DNA of 64,000 nucleotides from Micromonospora sp. NBC_00389 (GTDB lineage Bacteria > Actinomycetota > Actinomycetes > Mycobacteriales > Micromonosporaceae), in contig NZ_CP107947.1 in NCBI RefSeq assembly GCF_036059255.1, forward strand, positions 6,262,001-6,326,000, read 5' to 3'. Made by a program: the position numbers and the translations under genes. Shown here piece after piece: positions 10,174-18,433 of the stretch. Numbering within the stretch: the stretch's first letter is position 1; every line of letters starts with the position of its first letter. Under the pieces are notes generated by a model. The model was not told the DNA's origin. It ran no database searches and saw only the letters and a list, made by a program, of their open reading frames with translations.

Positions 10174-11253
10174 TCAGCAGTAGAGGTTGGCTCCGGCGGG
10201 CACACCGAGGATGGCAACGAACTGCTGGTACTTGGTGACGCGACTCTGCACCTGGGCGGGGTTCCCGCCGTTGCACTCGATCGAGCCGTTGATGCTGCGG
10301 ATGGTCTCGCCGAACCCGGCGCCGGTGACCATCGCGTTGTGGGCGGTCATGCTGCCCGGTCCGTTCTGGGTCATCCAGTACCAGATGGCGGTCTTCCAGG
10401 CCACCGCGGCATCGTTCTGCATTAGCCAGGGGTTGGTCAGCAGGGGCAGCCCGAGGGCGTTCCCGGCGGCGTTGTAGTTGAAGTTCCAGCTCAGCTGGAT
10501 CGGCCCGCGCCCGTAGTAGGCGGCCTGCCCGGCGGGGCAGCCGTAGGGCTGGCCGGCGTCGCAGTAGTGCGGGTAGTTCGCGGTGTTCTGCTCCACGATG
10601 TGGACGAGCCCGCCGGTCTCGTGGTGCGCGTTCGCCAGGAAGGCTGCGGCTTCCTGGCGCTGGACGGTGGCACTGCCGGTCCTGGTGAACGCCGAGTAGG
10701 CGTTGAGTGCGGCGACGAGTCCGGAGTACGTGTAGAAGGAGTTGCGTCCCGGGAACATCTGGTTGAACTGGGCCTCGGTGACCACGAAGCCGCCGGGGTT
10801 GGTGGGGGGCGGGGTGGTGGGCGGTTGGCCGCCGCAGGTGTAGGGCTCCCAGTACCAGGTGCTGATGGTGGGGTCGTAGCCGGGATTGTCGTGCTCGGCG
10901 ATGTAGTACAGGCCGTTGGTGAACCGCACGATGGCCCCGGTGGTGTACCAGGTGCCGGCGACCCAGTTCGGGTGGTTGCAGCTTCCAGAGGGCGGCGGGG
11001 TGGTGCCGCCGCCGCAGGCGCCGAGATCCTCCCAGACCCCGGTGGTGCCCGGGGGCGCCTCGCTCTGGGTCCACCACTTCGCCTGATAGTTGCGGCCGTT
11101 GTGGGAGACCTGGGCGCCTCCCGTGTAGACGGCCGAGGACTGCCACGATGCTGCACAGGCCGCGGCGGATGCGGCCGTCGACGGGATGATTGCCATCAGT
11201 CCGCTGGCGACAGCCAGTGCCGCCAGCGCGACCAGGGCGCGCAGTCTCGACAT
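10174..11253 (-). CDS. Secreted GH19 chitinase with two CBM5/12-like chitin-binding modules
   Basis: Secreted endochitinase of 359 aa. A Sec signal peptide spans about 1-30 (MSRLRALVALAAL..., cleavage near AASA). Module one (about 33-80) has the AKWWT motif of CBM5/12. Module two (about 92-143) has the same fold pattern, ending WYWEPYTC. A Pro-rich linker leads to GH19 (about 155-359) with the catalytic Glu region ANAHHETGG and the substrate strand YYGRGPIQLSWNFNY. ATG 11253 has a strong GGAAGGAG site. The bases upstream (11290-11350) are unusually AT-rich for this genome and probably hold the promoter. No canonical Streptomyces chitinase repeat was seen. Confidence 0.93.
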   Translation of the reverse strand: MSRLRALVALAALAVASGLMAIIPSTAASAAACAASWQSSAVYTGGAQVSHNGRNYQAKWWTQSEAPPGTTGVWEDLGACGGGTTPPPSGSCNHPNWVAGTWYTTGAIVRFTNGLYYIAEHDNPGYDPTISTWYWEPYTCGGQPPTTPPPTNPGGFVVTEAQFNQMFPGRNSFYTYSGLVAALNAYSAFTRTGSATVQRQEAAAFLANAHHETGGLVHIVEQNTANYPHYCDAGQPYGCPAGQAAYYGRGPIQLSWNFNYNAAGNALGLPLLTNPWLMQNDAAVAWKTAIWYWMTQNGPGSMTAHNAMVTGAGFGETIRSINGSIECNGGNPAQVQSRVTKYQQFVAILGVPAGANLYC

Positions 11254-11476
11254 GTGATCACTCCTTCCTGGGATATGACCGGCCGACGACTCGGCCTCAC
11301 ATAGACAGGAGTGACTGTAACATCTTCTGTTCGGAATCTTTACTATTAGTCGAGGGTCGAAGGTCCATGCCGCGAATGCAGCGCTGCCTACTGCAGACAC
11401 GGCCGGTCGGACGTCCTGCGTCCTGGGCAGCTACCGTCGAAGCGGTAACCAGGGCAGCGGTGCAAGGGGTCGGGTG

Positions 11477-12250
11477 ATGACACGCCGGGACGAGGAGTCG
11501 GCATCGCCTCGAGACGGCGGCGGGTTTCTGCGGTGGGTGGAGCTGGCTGAGGGCGACGCGAACGTGTCGGACTATCCGTTCACGTTGCCCGTCGTTGCCG
11601 GGCTACGGGCGGCAGGTCGGCTGGAGCTGGATCCAGCGGTGACGTTCCTGGCCGGAGACAACGGCACCGGCAAGTCGACGCTGATCGAGGCGATCGCGGT
11701 AGCGGCGGGGTTCAACCCCGAGGGCGGATCAACCAACTTCCGGTTCAGCACCCGCGCCACCGAGTCCGCTCTTGGTGAGCACCTGCAACTAGTCCGCGGG
11801 ATCAGAAAGCCCCGCACCGGGTTCTTCCTGCGCGCCGAGTCCTTCTACAACGTGGCCACCGAGATCGACCGGCTCGGCGTCGCCGCCGGCTACGGCGGCG
11901 CCAGCCTGCACGAGCGATCCCACGGCGAGTCATTTCTCGACCTGGCCACGCACCGGTTCAAGCCCCGAGGCCTCTACCTGCTCGACGAACCGGAAGCCGC
12001 CCTGTCCGTGCACGGCTGCCTGGCGCTACTCACCCGCATCCACGATCTCACTCGGGCCGGCTCACAGTTCGTCATCGCCACCCACTCCCCCATCCTGCTG
12101 GCCGTCCCGCACGCCCGGATCCTGCAAATCGCACCCAGCGGCGTCATCAGCCATGTCGACTACGACGACGCCCAGCCGGTGCTGCTGACCCGATCATTCC
12201 TGGCCAACCCGCAGCGCTATCTGCATCACCTCTTCAGCGACGACGGCTGA
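11477..12250 (+). CDS. Orphan AAA/ABC-type ATPase (AAA_15/AAA_21-like)
   Basis: Soluble ATPase of 257 aa. Walker A is GDNGTGKST (60-68). A signature-like SHGES precedes Walker B GLYLLDEPEAALS, and an H-loop His is in FVIATHSPILL. This order is that of short SMC/RecF-like ATPases annotated as predicted ATP-binding proteins. No TOPRIM, nuclease or membrane domain is fused and no partner gene lies beside it, so a role cannot be assigned. ATG 11477 has AAGGGG eight bases upstream; GTG 11474 is an alternative. Confidence 0.8.
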   Translation: MTRRDEESASPRDGGGFLRWVELAEGDANVSDYPFTLPVVAGLRAAGRLELDPAVTFLAGDNGTGKSTLIEAIAVAAGFNPEGGSTNFRFSTRATESALGEHLQLVRGIRKPRTGFFLRAESFYNVATEIDRLGVAAGYGGASLHERSHGESFLDLATHRFKPRGLYLLDEPEAALSVHGCLALLTRIHDLTRAGSQFVIATHSPILLAVPHARILQIAPSGVISHVDYDDAQPVLLTRSFLANPQRYLHHLFSDDG

Positions 12251-12303
12251 CCTGAACCAGACATGCATCACCTGGGAAATGGGTCGACCGGCGGGCGGGC
12301 AGT

Positions 12304-12711
12304 TCAGTCCAGGACCGCGGTGGCATCGACCTCGACCAGGAGGTCGGGGCCAGCGAGCGCGCTGACGCCCACCCCGGTGATCGGCGGGACCGGAGTGATT
12401 CCCAGCTTCGCGGCTGCCCGGGCAATCCCCTCCACCAGCAGAGACATCTTGTCTGGAGTGAAATCGACGATGTATACGGTCAGCTTCGCGATGTCATCGA
12501 AGGAGCCGCCGACCTCAGCCAGCGCGGTGCCGACGTTCAGGTAGCACTGCTCGACCTGAGCGGCGAGGTCGCCCACGCCGACCGTGCCGCCGTCGGCGTC
12601 CACGGCGACCTGGCCGGCGAGGAAGACCAGCTTCGAGCCGGTGGCGACTGCCACCTGCCGGTGGGTGTCGACCTTCGGAAGTCCTTCGGGGTTCACCAGA
12701 GTGATGGCCAT
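12304..12711 (-). CDS. RidA / YjgF family protein
   Basis: Small cytosolic protein of 135 aa, likely an enamine/imine deaminase or a relative with altered specificity. The fold pattern is clear: an N-terminal NPEGLPK, VFLAGQVAVDADG, a central helix (QVEQCYLNVGTALAEVGGSFDDI), VYIVDF, and PPITGVGVSALAGPDLLVEVDATAVL at the end. The canonical RidA Arg before the C-terminal strand is replaced (ITGVGV), so the deaminase assignment is tentative. ATG 12711 follows a strong GGAGGA site. It is divergent from a TetR gene with one palindromic operator between them. Confidence 0.8.
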   Translation of the reverse strand: MAITLVNPEGLPKVDTHRQVAVATGSKLVFLAGQVAVDADGGTVGVGDLAAQVEQCYLNVGTALAEVGGSFDDIAKLTVYIVDFTPDKMSLLVEGIARAAAKLGITPVPPITGVGVSALAGPDLLVEVDATAVLD

Positions 12712-12755
12712 GCGTCCTCCTCGTCGTGGAGCCAACGGGCTCGCTCAGGTCAAAA

Positions 12756-12775
12756 CATAGCATGGCAATGTTATG
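12756..12775. promoter_or_regulatory. 20-bp palindromic TetR-type operator
   Basis: CATAGCATGGCAATGTTATG pairs with its own complement at 16 of 20 positions. It sits between the divergent RidA and TetR genes and overlaps the upstream edge of the TetR -10 (TATCCT, 12776-12781). A regulator bound here would block both promoters, the usual autoregulated layout. Confidence 0.65.
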
Positions 12776-12787
12776 TATCCTGGTGTG

Positions 12788-13411
12788 ATGGTGAGAACAA
12801 AGGATCCGGCCGTCCGCACCTTGCTCGTCGAACGTGCGGCAACGATGCTCCGCACGCGAGAGCCCGTCACCCTCCGCTCACTGGTGGCCGGGACGGGCAT
12901 GTCAACGATGGCCGTCTACACCTACTTCGGCGGCATGGAGGGCGTATGGAAAGCCCTGCGACAGGAGGGCTTCACCCGCCTGGCAGCGAGGTTCGCTACG
13001 GTACCCACCTCCGAGGATCCGGTTCAGGACCTGACGGCCCTGACCGTCGCCTACCTCGGCAACGCCCTGGACCACCCCGACCTGTACCGGGTCATGTTCG
13101 ACGCGAACTTCGACCTTGAGGACCTCAAGTCCGCAGACGCGACCCTGGAGTACATGGTGCAAGCCGTCGGACGGTCCAGGCAGGTCGGCCGCTTCCGCGC
13201 CGGCACCGATCCGCTGGAGGTGGCGACCCAGACCTGGACCGTCGCCCACGGGCTGGCCTCCCTGGTCGCCAACGGTCCACTGTCGTCCCAAACGCTCGCC
13301 AACGGCGTCGCCCTCTTGACCGCGCTGTTCATCAACACCGGAGACGATCCCGGCAAATGCCGTTCCTCCGTCGAGAAGGGCTGGAAGCAGTTGCACCTGC
13401 CAGCCGGATAG
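12788..13411 (+). CDS. TetR-family transcriptional regulator
   Basis: Repressor-type protein of 207 aa. The N-terminal TetR helix-turn-helix is VTLRSLVAGTGMSTMAVYTYFGG (about 27-49). The C-terminal ligand domain is helical, with a pattern like the WHG group. ATG 12788 lies six bases after a TATCCT -10, giving a leaderless transcript; the earlier in-frame ATG at 12773 lies inside the operator. It probably controls itself and the divergent ridA-like gene. Confidence 0.87.
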   Translation: MVRTKDPAVRTLLVERAATMLRTREPVTLRSLVAGTGMSTMAVYTYFGGMEGVWKALRQEGFTRLAARFATVPTSEDPVQDLTALTVAYLGNALDHPDLYRVMFDANFDLEDLKSADATLEYMVQAVGRSRQVGRFRAGTDPLEVATQTWTVAHGLASLVANGPLSSQTLANGVALLTALFINTGDDPGKCRSSVEKGWKQLHLPAG

Positions 13412-13449
13412 CCCCGTCAAACGACTCGTCCGTTGGCCCGCGCCGGCGG

Positions 13450-13920
13450 TCAGCGCTGCCAGCGCACGATCCCACCGACCACGGTGAGCGCCACCCTCAG
13501 GTCGCGCAGGCCAGCCGGCTCCACGCGGTACGGGTCGGTGCGCAGCGCGATGAAGTCCGCGAGCATCCCGGGAGTCAGCCGCCCCTTCAGGTGCTCCTCG
13601 TAGGAGGCGTACGCGCCGGCCTCCGTGAAGCAGTGCAGTGCCGCGTCGAGATCCACCCGCTCGTGCGGGTCCACGCCGCCGGGTGGGGTGCCGTCGGGCT
13701 GCTGCCGGGTAACCGCGGCGTGGATGCCGAAGAACGGATCCGGGTCCTCCACCGGGGCGTCCGAGCCGAACGCCACCGTCGCGCCGGCGTCCAACAGGCT
13801 GCGCCAGGCGTACGAGGCCAGATCCCGCCCGGCGAGCATCCTGCTGGTCAGCGGGATGTCGCTGGTGCAGTGGGTGGGCTGCATCGAGGCGGTCACACCC
13901 AGCCGGGCCAGCAGCGGCAC
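13450..13920 (-). pseudogene. 3' remnant of a YtcJ-type amidohydrolase
   Basis: About 156 C-terminal residues of a metal-dependent amidohydrolase of the YtcJ/imidazolonepropionase-like group (LARLGVTASMQPTHCTSD, then VAFGSDAPVEDPDPFFGIHAAV, ending VALTVVGGIVRW). Full-length relatives are about 520-550 aa, so roughly the first two thirds, including the HxH metal site, are missing. Recognisable homology runs to 13920 and stops, exactly where homology to a LivF-type ATPase begins on the other strand. There is no start codon or ribosome site at the break, so this is a dead remnant unless the assembly is wrong. Confidence 0.8.
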
Positions 13921-13922
13921 GG

Positions 13923-14312
<390 letters not shown>

Positions 14313-14345
14313 ACGAGCCAACCCCTCTCGGAGAGGTAGACACCG

Positions 14346-15161
14346 ATGGCAACCGCTGCGAACGATGCTGCGTACACCTTTGACAACGGCTCACCGGACG
14401 CCGTCCCACAGATGCATGCGCTGGAGTCCTTCCTGGATCCGATCACGACGCGCCGCCTGGCCCGCCCGCTACTGCAACTCGGGGCGAGCTGCTGGGAGGT
14501 CGGGGCCGGTGGTGGCTCGATGGCCCGCCGGATCGCCCGGGCGGTCGGCGACGACGGTCACGTGCTGGCCACGGACATCGACCCCACACACCTCGTGGCG
14601 GAGGGCAACCTGCACGTACGCCAGCACGACGTGCGCACCGAGCCGCCACCCGGGGACGCGTTCGAGCTGATCCACGCTCGGCTGGTGCTGTTGCACCTGC
14701 CCGACCGACGACGGGTTCTCCGCACGCTCGCCGGCGCGTTGGCTCCCGGCGGGTGGCTGGTGGTCGAGGAGTTCGACTGCACCGCGCCGCTGCGGGTGCT
14801 GACCGCACCGACGGACGACGCCGCGAAGCTCTTCGCGCAGGTGATGGACGCCATGATGAGCATCCTGCAGGACCACGGAGCCGACCTGGGGTGGGCGCAG
14901 GACGTGCACACCGAGATGGCCCTCTCCGGTCTGACCGACATCGACACCATCACCCACTCGCAGAGCTGGGTCGGCGGTTCGATGGGAACGTCGCTCTACG
15001 AGACCAACTCCCGCCAGTTGGAGCCCGACCTGCTCGCGGCGGGGCTGTCAGCCAACCAGCTTCAGGCCTTCCGCAAGCTGGTCCGCGACCCCGGGTTCGC
15101 CGTCATGTCGTACCACTTCGTGTCGACGCGGGGCCGTCTACCGGGCCGCGAGAGCAGGTAG
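14346..15161 (+). CDS. Class I SAM-dependent methyltransferase
   Basis: Cytosolic methyltransferase of 271 aa. Motif I is WEVGAGGGSMA (50-60), followed by the acidic end of beta-2 (ATDID). Motif IV/post-I sits around FELIHARLVLLHLPDRR, and a GGWLVVEEFD strand follows. The substrate is unknown; the closest pattern is the UbiE/Methyltransf_25 type. ATG 14346 has a GGAGAGG site. It ends before a strong bidirectional hairpin and faces the acylase gene. Confidence 0.87.
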   Translation: MATAANDAAYTFDNGSPDAVPQMHALESFLDPITTRRLARPLLQLGASCWEVGAGGGSMARRIARAVGDDGHVLATDIDPTHLVAEGNLHVRQHDVRTEPPPGDAFELIHARLVLLHLPDRRRVLRTLAGALAPGGWLVVEEFDCTAPLRVLTAPTDDAAKLFAQVMDAMMSILQDHGADLGWAQDVHTEMALSGLTDIDTITHSQSWVGGSMGTSLYETNSRQLEPDLLAAGLSANQLQAFRKLVRDPGFAVMSYHFVSTRGRLPGRESR

Positions 15162-15224
15162 GCCACCGCGCGGAGTACGGCGGCGCCGCAGGCGCACCCG
15201 CACGGCGCAGCCCGGATCGCAGAG

Positions 15225-15255
15225 CGGCCGGGCTCCCTCCCAGGGAGCCCGGCCG
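15225..15255. terminator. Bidirectional terminator between methyltransferase and acylase
   Basis: A perfect 14-bp stem (15225-15238 with 15242-15255) closes a CCC loop. It lies between two convergent genes, 64 bp after one stop and 17 bp after the other, and can serve both. Confidence 0.8.
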
Positions 15256-15271
15256 TCCGCGTACCGGCGGG

Positions 15272-17647
15272 TCAGTGGTGGCGGCCCTCCCCCACCCGGT
15301 AGGTGCGCAGGCTCGGGTCCGCCTTGATCTGCGCCTCGGTGTACTTGATCGTGTCCCAGCCCTTCCCGGAGTAGAGCGCCGTCTGGTCGCCGTACCAGGG
15401 GGAATTCGGGTTGGTCGACTGGGAGTAGGTGAGGATCTGCCGCCCGGACGGCCCGTGCGGGCCCAGCTCGACGGCCATCACGAAGGACGAGCCGTGCACC
15501 ACCTTCGGGTAGCCGACGCCGGGCACCCGGTTGTTGACGATCATGTTGAAGATGCCAGCCTCGGCGCGTCCACCGTGGATCGGTATGCGCCGGTCTCCGC
15601 GCGGCTCGGTCTGGACGGTGCCGAGACGGGCGTCGAGCGGGATGCCGGCGAGCCGCTGCACGGCGTCGGCGAGCGCGGTACGCACGGCCGGATTGGCCGT
15701 GTCCAGCCGGCGCGGCGTGCGCACCGGGTCGGTGACGGCGAAGGTGTCGGCGAAGCGCAGCCCGTTGGCCAGGACGAACTCGGTGAACAGGTGCGCGCCG
15801 CGACTGTCCAGGTCGACGTGCAGGTCCCAGCGGGCCAGTGCGGCGCAGGCGGCGCGCAGGTCGACGCTCGCGCCGTTCGAGGCGGTGCCGGTGGGCTGGG
15901 CGGTGCAGAGCGCGACGAGGTCGTCGCGGACCAGTTCACCGCCGTACACCCGGTTGCCGAAGACGGTCCGCCACAGCCGGTCGGCGGTGAACCCACGGCC
16001 GGGCAGCCCGTCGGTGCCGGCGAGGCGCTGCTGCACCTGATCCAAACCGAGACGGGTACGCAGGCTGCGCGGGGTGCGTTCGTCGCCGATGATGCGCGAG
16101 AAGCCCTCCAGTGGCGCCTTCGGGTTGGCCAGCCAGTAACTGTCGTTGGAGTTGGTGACGTAGTCGGCGCGGATGCTGACCGGCAGATTCGCCGGGCCGA
16201 GGATGCCGGGCACGGCGGCGTCCGGGTCGGCGCCGAGCGCGCAGGCCGATCGGGAGCCGTCCAGGACGGCCTGGCCGCTGCTGGCGTAGAGCGGCTGGAA
16301 CGGCGCTGGAATGCAGGCGGCGGCGAGGGCGTCGGTCACCCGGGGCACCACGGAGTGGTCGGCGTAGAGCGCCTCGCCGCGGGCGTCGGCGGCGATCACG
16401 TTGACCCAGGGCAGGAACTGGTAGCGGTCGAGCACCCGATTCAGGTCGCGGACCGTCTCGGCGCGGCCCATCTGCAGCCAGCCGTCGAAGGCCCGGTTGT
16501 TGGTGGCGTTGGCGTCGGTGATGGCGTACGCGGTCCCGGCGGTCCAGTCGAAGGTGCCGGGCACCACCACGACCGGCCCGAAGTGGGTGTCGTGGAAGGT
16601 CCGGCTGACCGGCACGGTGCCGCCGTTCGGGCCGGGCACCTGGACGGTGACGGTACGGGTGGTCATCTTCCGGGGCTGACCGTCCAGGTAGTACGAGGTG
16701 GGATCGCCGGGGACCAGCGCGAGGCGGTGCCAGACGAACCGGCGTGCGGTGGAGACGGTGTGGCTCCAGGCGAGGGTGCGGTTGTGGCCGATCTCGACAA
16801 TCGGATCGCCGATCAGGGCGGCGCCCTCGACGTCGTAGCGGCCGGGAACCTTGAGGTGCATCCGGTAGAAGCGTTCCGCGCCGTCCCACGGGAAGTGCGG
16901 GTTGGCCAGCACCATGCCGCCCCGATTGGCGGTCGCCGCCTCGCCGAGCCCGTACGCGTTGCTGCCCACCCCGGCGGGGGCGCCGTCGCGGGCGGCGAGC
17001 ACGGCTGCCGCGCCGGGCGCGTCCTGCGCGGCGGCCGGGCCGGTGGCGGTGGGCGGGGCGGCGGCGACGATCCCGTCGAGCAGCGCCCGCGAGCCGGCCC
17101 GGATCATGCTGGCCCAGGTGGTGCGCCAGATGTCCAGCTCGGTCAGCGGGCGCACCCAGGGCTTGGCCCGGCACGCCGGGTCGGTGAGCTTCGTCGCGCC
17201 GGTGCGGCGCAGGTAGGAGTTGTAGCCGGCGACGAAGCCGCGGATCTGGTCGCGGACGTCGTTGGACGGTGAGTGGATGCCGTCGCGGCGGCCGTCGAGC
17301 AGGCGTTGCACCGTCCGGTCGTCGATGGCCTTGCGGAAGAACAGGTCGCTGCGCACGTTGGCGTCGGTCGGGCCGGTCGCGCCGAAGTAGCGGGAGCGCT
17401 CGGCGTTGACTGTCACCACCTTCTCGGCGATGACGCAGAGATTGTCCTCCGCCTGCACGTATCCGACGCCGAAGCCGAGGTTGGCGTAGCTCGTGGCGGT
17501 GATGTGCGGCACGCCGTAGGACGCGCGGCGGATCTCGGCCGAATAGCCGCGATCACGCTGGTGCGCGCCGGCCGGTGGCGCGCTCAGCCCCACTATGACC
17601 AGGCCCAGAGCGGTCACCGCCGCGCCGAGGCGTGTTGCTGTTTTCAT
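15272..17647 (-). CDS. Secreted penicillin-acylase-family Ntn hydrolase (aculeacin A / AHL acylase type)
   Basis: Secreted acylase precursor of 791 aa that would hydrolyse amide bonds of acylated compounds. A signal peptide spans 1-28 (cleavage after AGA). The alpha chain runs to about 200, followed by an Ala-rich spacer. The beta chain begins at catalytic Ser229 in GVG-SNAYGLG, the autocleavage site. Further family motifs are GGMVLANPHFPW and the late NSND-type region VTNSNDSYWLANP with the catalytic Asn. Length and organisation match aculeacin A acylase of Actinoplanes utahensis and quorum-signal acylases. ATG 17647 has a GGGGGAGG site. Substrate choice between lipopeptide, AHL and penicillin V is open. 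Confidence 0.9.
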   Translation of the reverse strand: MKTATRLGAAVTALGLVIVGLSAPPAGAHQRDRGYSAEIRRASYGVPHITATSYANLGFGVGYVQAEDNLCVIAEKVVTVNAERSRYFGATGPTDANVRSDLFFRKAIDDRTVQRLLDGRRDGIHSPSNDVRDQIRGFVAGYNSYLRRTGATKLTDPACRAKPWVRPLTELDIWRTTWASMIRAGSRALLDGIVAAAPPTATGPAAAQDAPGAAAVLAARDGAPAGVGSNAYGLGEAATANRGGMVLANPHFPWDGAERFYRMHLKVPGRYDVEGAALIGDPIVEIGHNRTLAWSHTVSTARRFVWHRLALVPGDPTSYYLDGQPRKMTTRTVTVQVPGPNGGTVPVSRTFHDTHFGPVVVVPGTFDWTAGTAYAITDANATNNRAFDGWLQMGRAETVRDLNRVLDRYQFLPWVNVIAADARGEALYADHSVVPRVTDALAAACIPAPFQPLYASSGQAVLDGSRSACALGADPDAAVPGILGPANLPVSIRADYVTNSNDSYWLANPKAPLEGFSRIIGDERTPRSLRTRLGLDQVQQRLAGTDGLPGRGFTADRLWRTVFGNRVYGGELVRDDLVALCTAQPTGTASNGASVDLRAACAALARWDLHVDLDSRGAHLFTEFVLANGLRFADTFAVTDPVRTPRRLDTANPAVRTALADAVQRLAGIPLDARLGTVQTEPRGDRRIPIHGGRAEAGIFNMIVNNRVPGVGYPKVVHGSSFVMAVELGPHGPSGRQILTYSQSTNPNSPWYGDQTALYSGKGWDTIKYTEAQIKADPSLRTYRVGEGRHH

Positions 17648-17791
17648 CGCATCCTCCCCCCGTCACGTCCCCCAGACGCCGTCGTCAGAGAGACATTCAC
17701 GTTGGTCGGCATTCTCGTCGCTGCCGTGCCGCCCCGTACACCCCGGCGCGCCGATCGACCGCCCCGGCGCGGTCAGCGGTCGAACAGATAC

Positions 17792-17804
17792 GTTGGTCGA
17801 CAAC
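17792..17804. promoter_or_regulatory. GTTG-N5-CAAC operator at the MarR promoter
   Basis: GTTGGTCGACAAC is a dyad with GTTG/CAAC arms. It lies 28 bp upstream of the marR -10 (TACGGT, 17832-17837). An almost identical site is found in the promoter of the flavoprotein fusion gene (20779-20791), so both are probably bound by the MarR protein encoded between them. Confidence 0.6.
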
Positions 17805-17844
17805 CGATAAATGGATCAACATAATGCCTGCTACGGTGGGTTGT

Positions 17845-18372
17845 GTGTCCACCACCGACCCGTGCGAGCTGCCCGCCGACCGCGAGCGAGGTTCGAACTT
17901 CGGCTGGTCTCTCGGCATGGTGCTGCGGCGCTGGCACGAGTACGTCGAGGAGGCGCTGAAGGATCTGCCGCACGGCAGCCGCGGGTATCACATCCTGGCC
18001 GTGGTCGTACACGAAGAGGTCCCGACCCAGGCGGCCCTGGCGTCGCGCCTGGTGATCGACCGCAGCGTCCTAACGTACGTGATCGATGACCTGGAGAACG
18101 CCGGCCTCATCGAGCGGCAGTTGGACCCGCGCGACCGGCGTGCCCGGCGCATCGTGGCCACCGAGCGTGGGCGGGAGACGCTCGCCGACGCCGAGCAGCG
18201 GGTCGCGCACGCCGAGGACCACGTGCTGGCCGGGCTGCCCGAGGAGCAGCGGGCCACCTTCCGCGACTTCGCCGAACGCGCCGCCGAGGCGATCCACACC
18301 GCCGCACCCGGCACCGACCCCTGCGCCGCGGTGACGGACGTCCTTCGCCCGGAGGATCAGCCCACCCGCTGA
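17845..18372 (+). CDS. MarR-family transcriptional regulator
   Basis: Winged-helix dimeric regulator of 175 aa. The DNA-binding core is at about 60-110 (VPTQAALASRLVIDRSVLTYVIDDLE, then GLIERQLDPRDRRAR as the wing). GTG 17845 is chosen because TACGGT lies seven bases upstream and no ribosome site is visible, indicating a leaderless message; ATG 17824 is an alternative with seven more residues. It converges on the luciferase/FAD fusion gene, and both promoters carry the same GTTG-N5-CAAC dyad. It probably regulates that enzyme and itself in response to a small aromatic or acidic ligand (inference). Confidence 0.87.
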   Translation: MSTTDPCELPADRERGSNFGWSLGMVLRRWHEYVEEALKDLPHGSRGYHILAVVVHEEVPTQAALASRLVIDRSVLTYVIDDLENAGLIERQLDPRDRRARRIVATERGRETLADAEQRVAHAEDHVLAGLPEEQRATFRDFAERAAEAIHTAAPGTDPCAAVTDVLRPEDQPTR

Positions 18373-18433
18373 CTCAGACCCGACCAGGCGCGACGACCGT
18401 TTGCCGTCCCGAACTGGCGGCGGCCCGGTGGTC

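Noticed and set aside
14753..17272. 839-codon open frame on the plus strand
   Set aside because: It is antisense to the acylase and overlaps the methyltransferase out of frame. Low-complexity Val/Gly/Arg composition and no motif.
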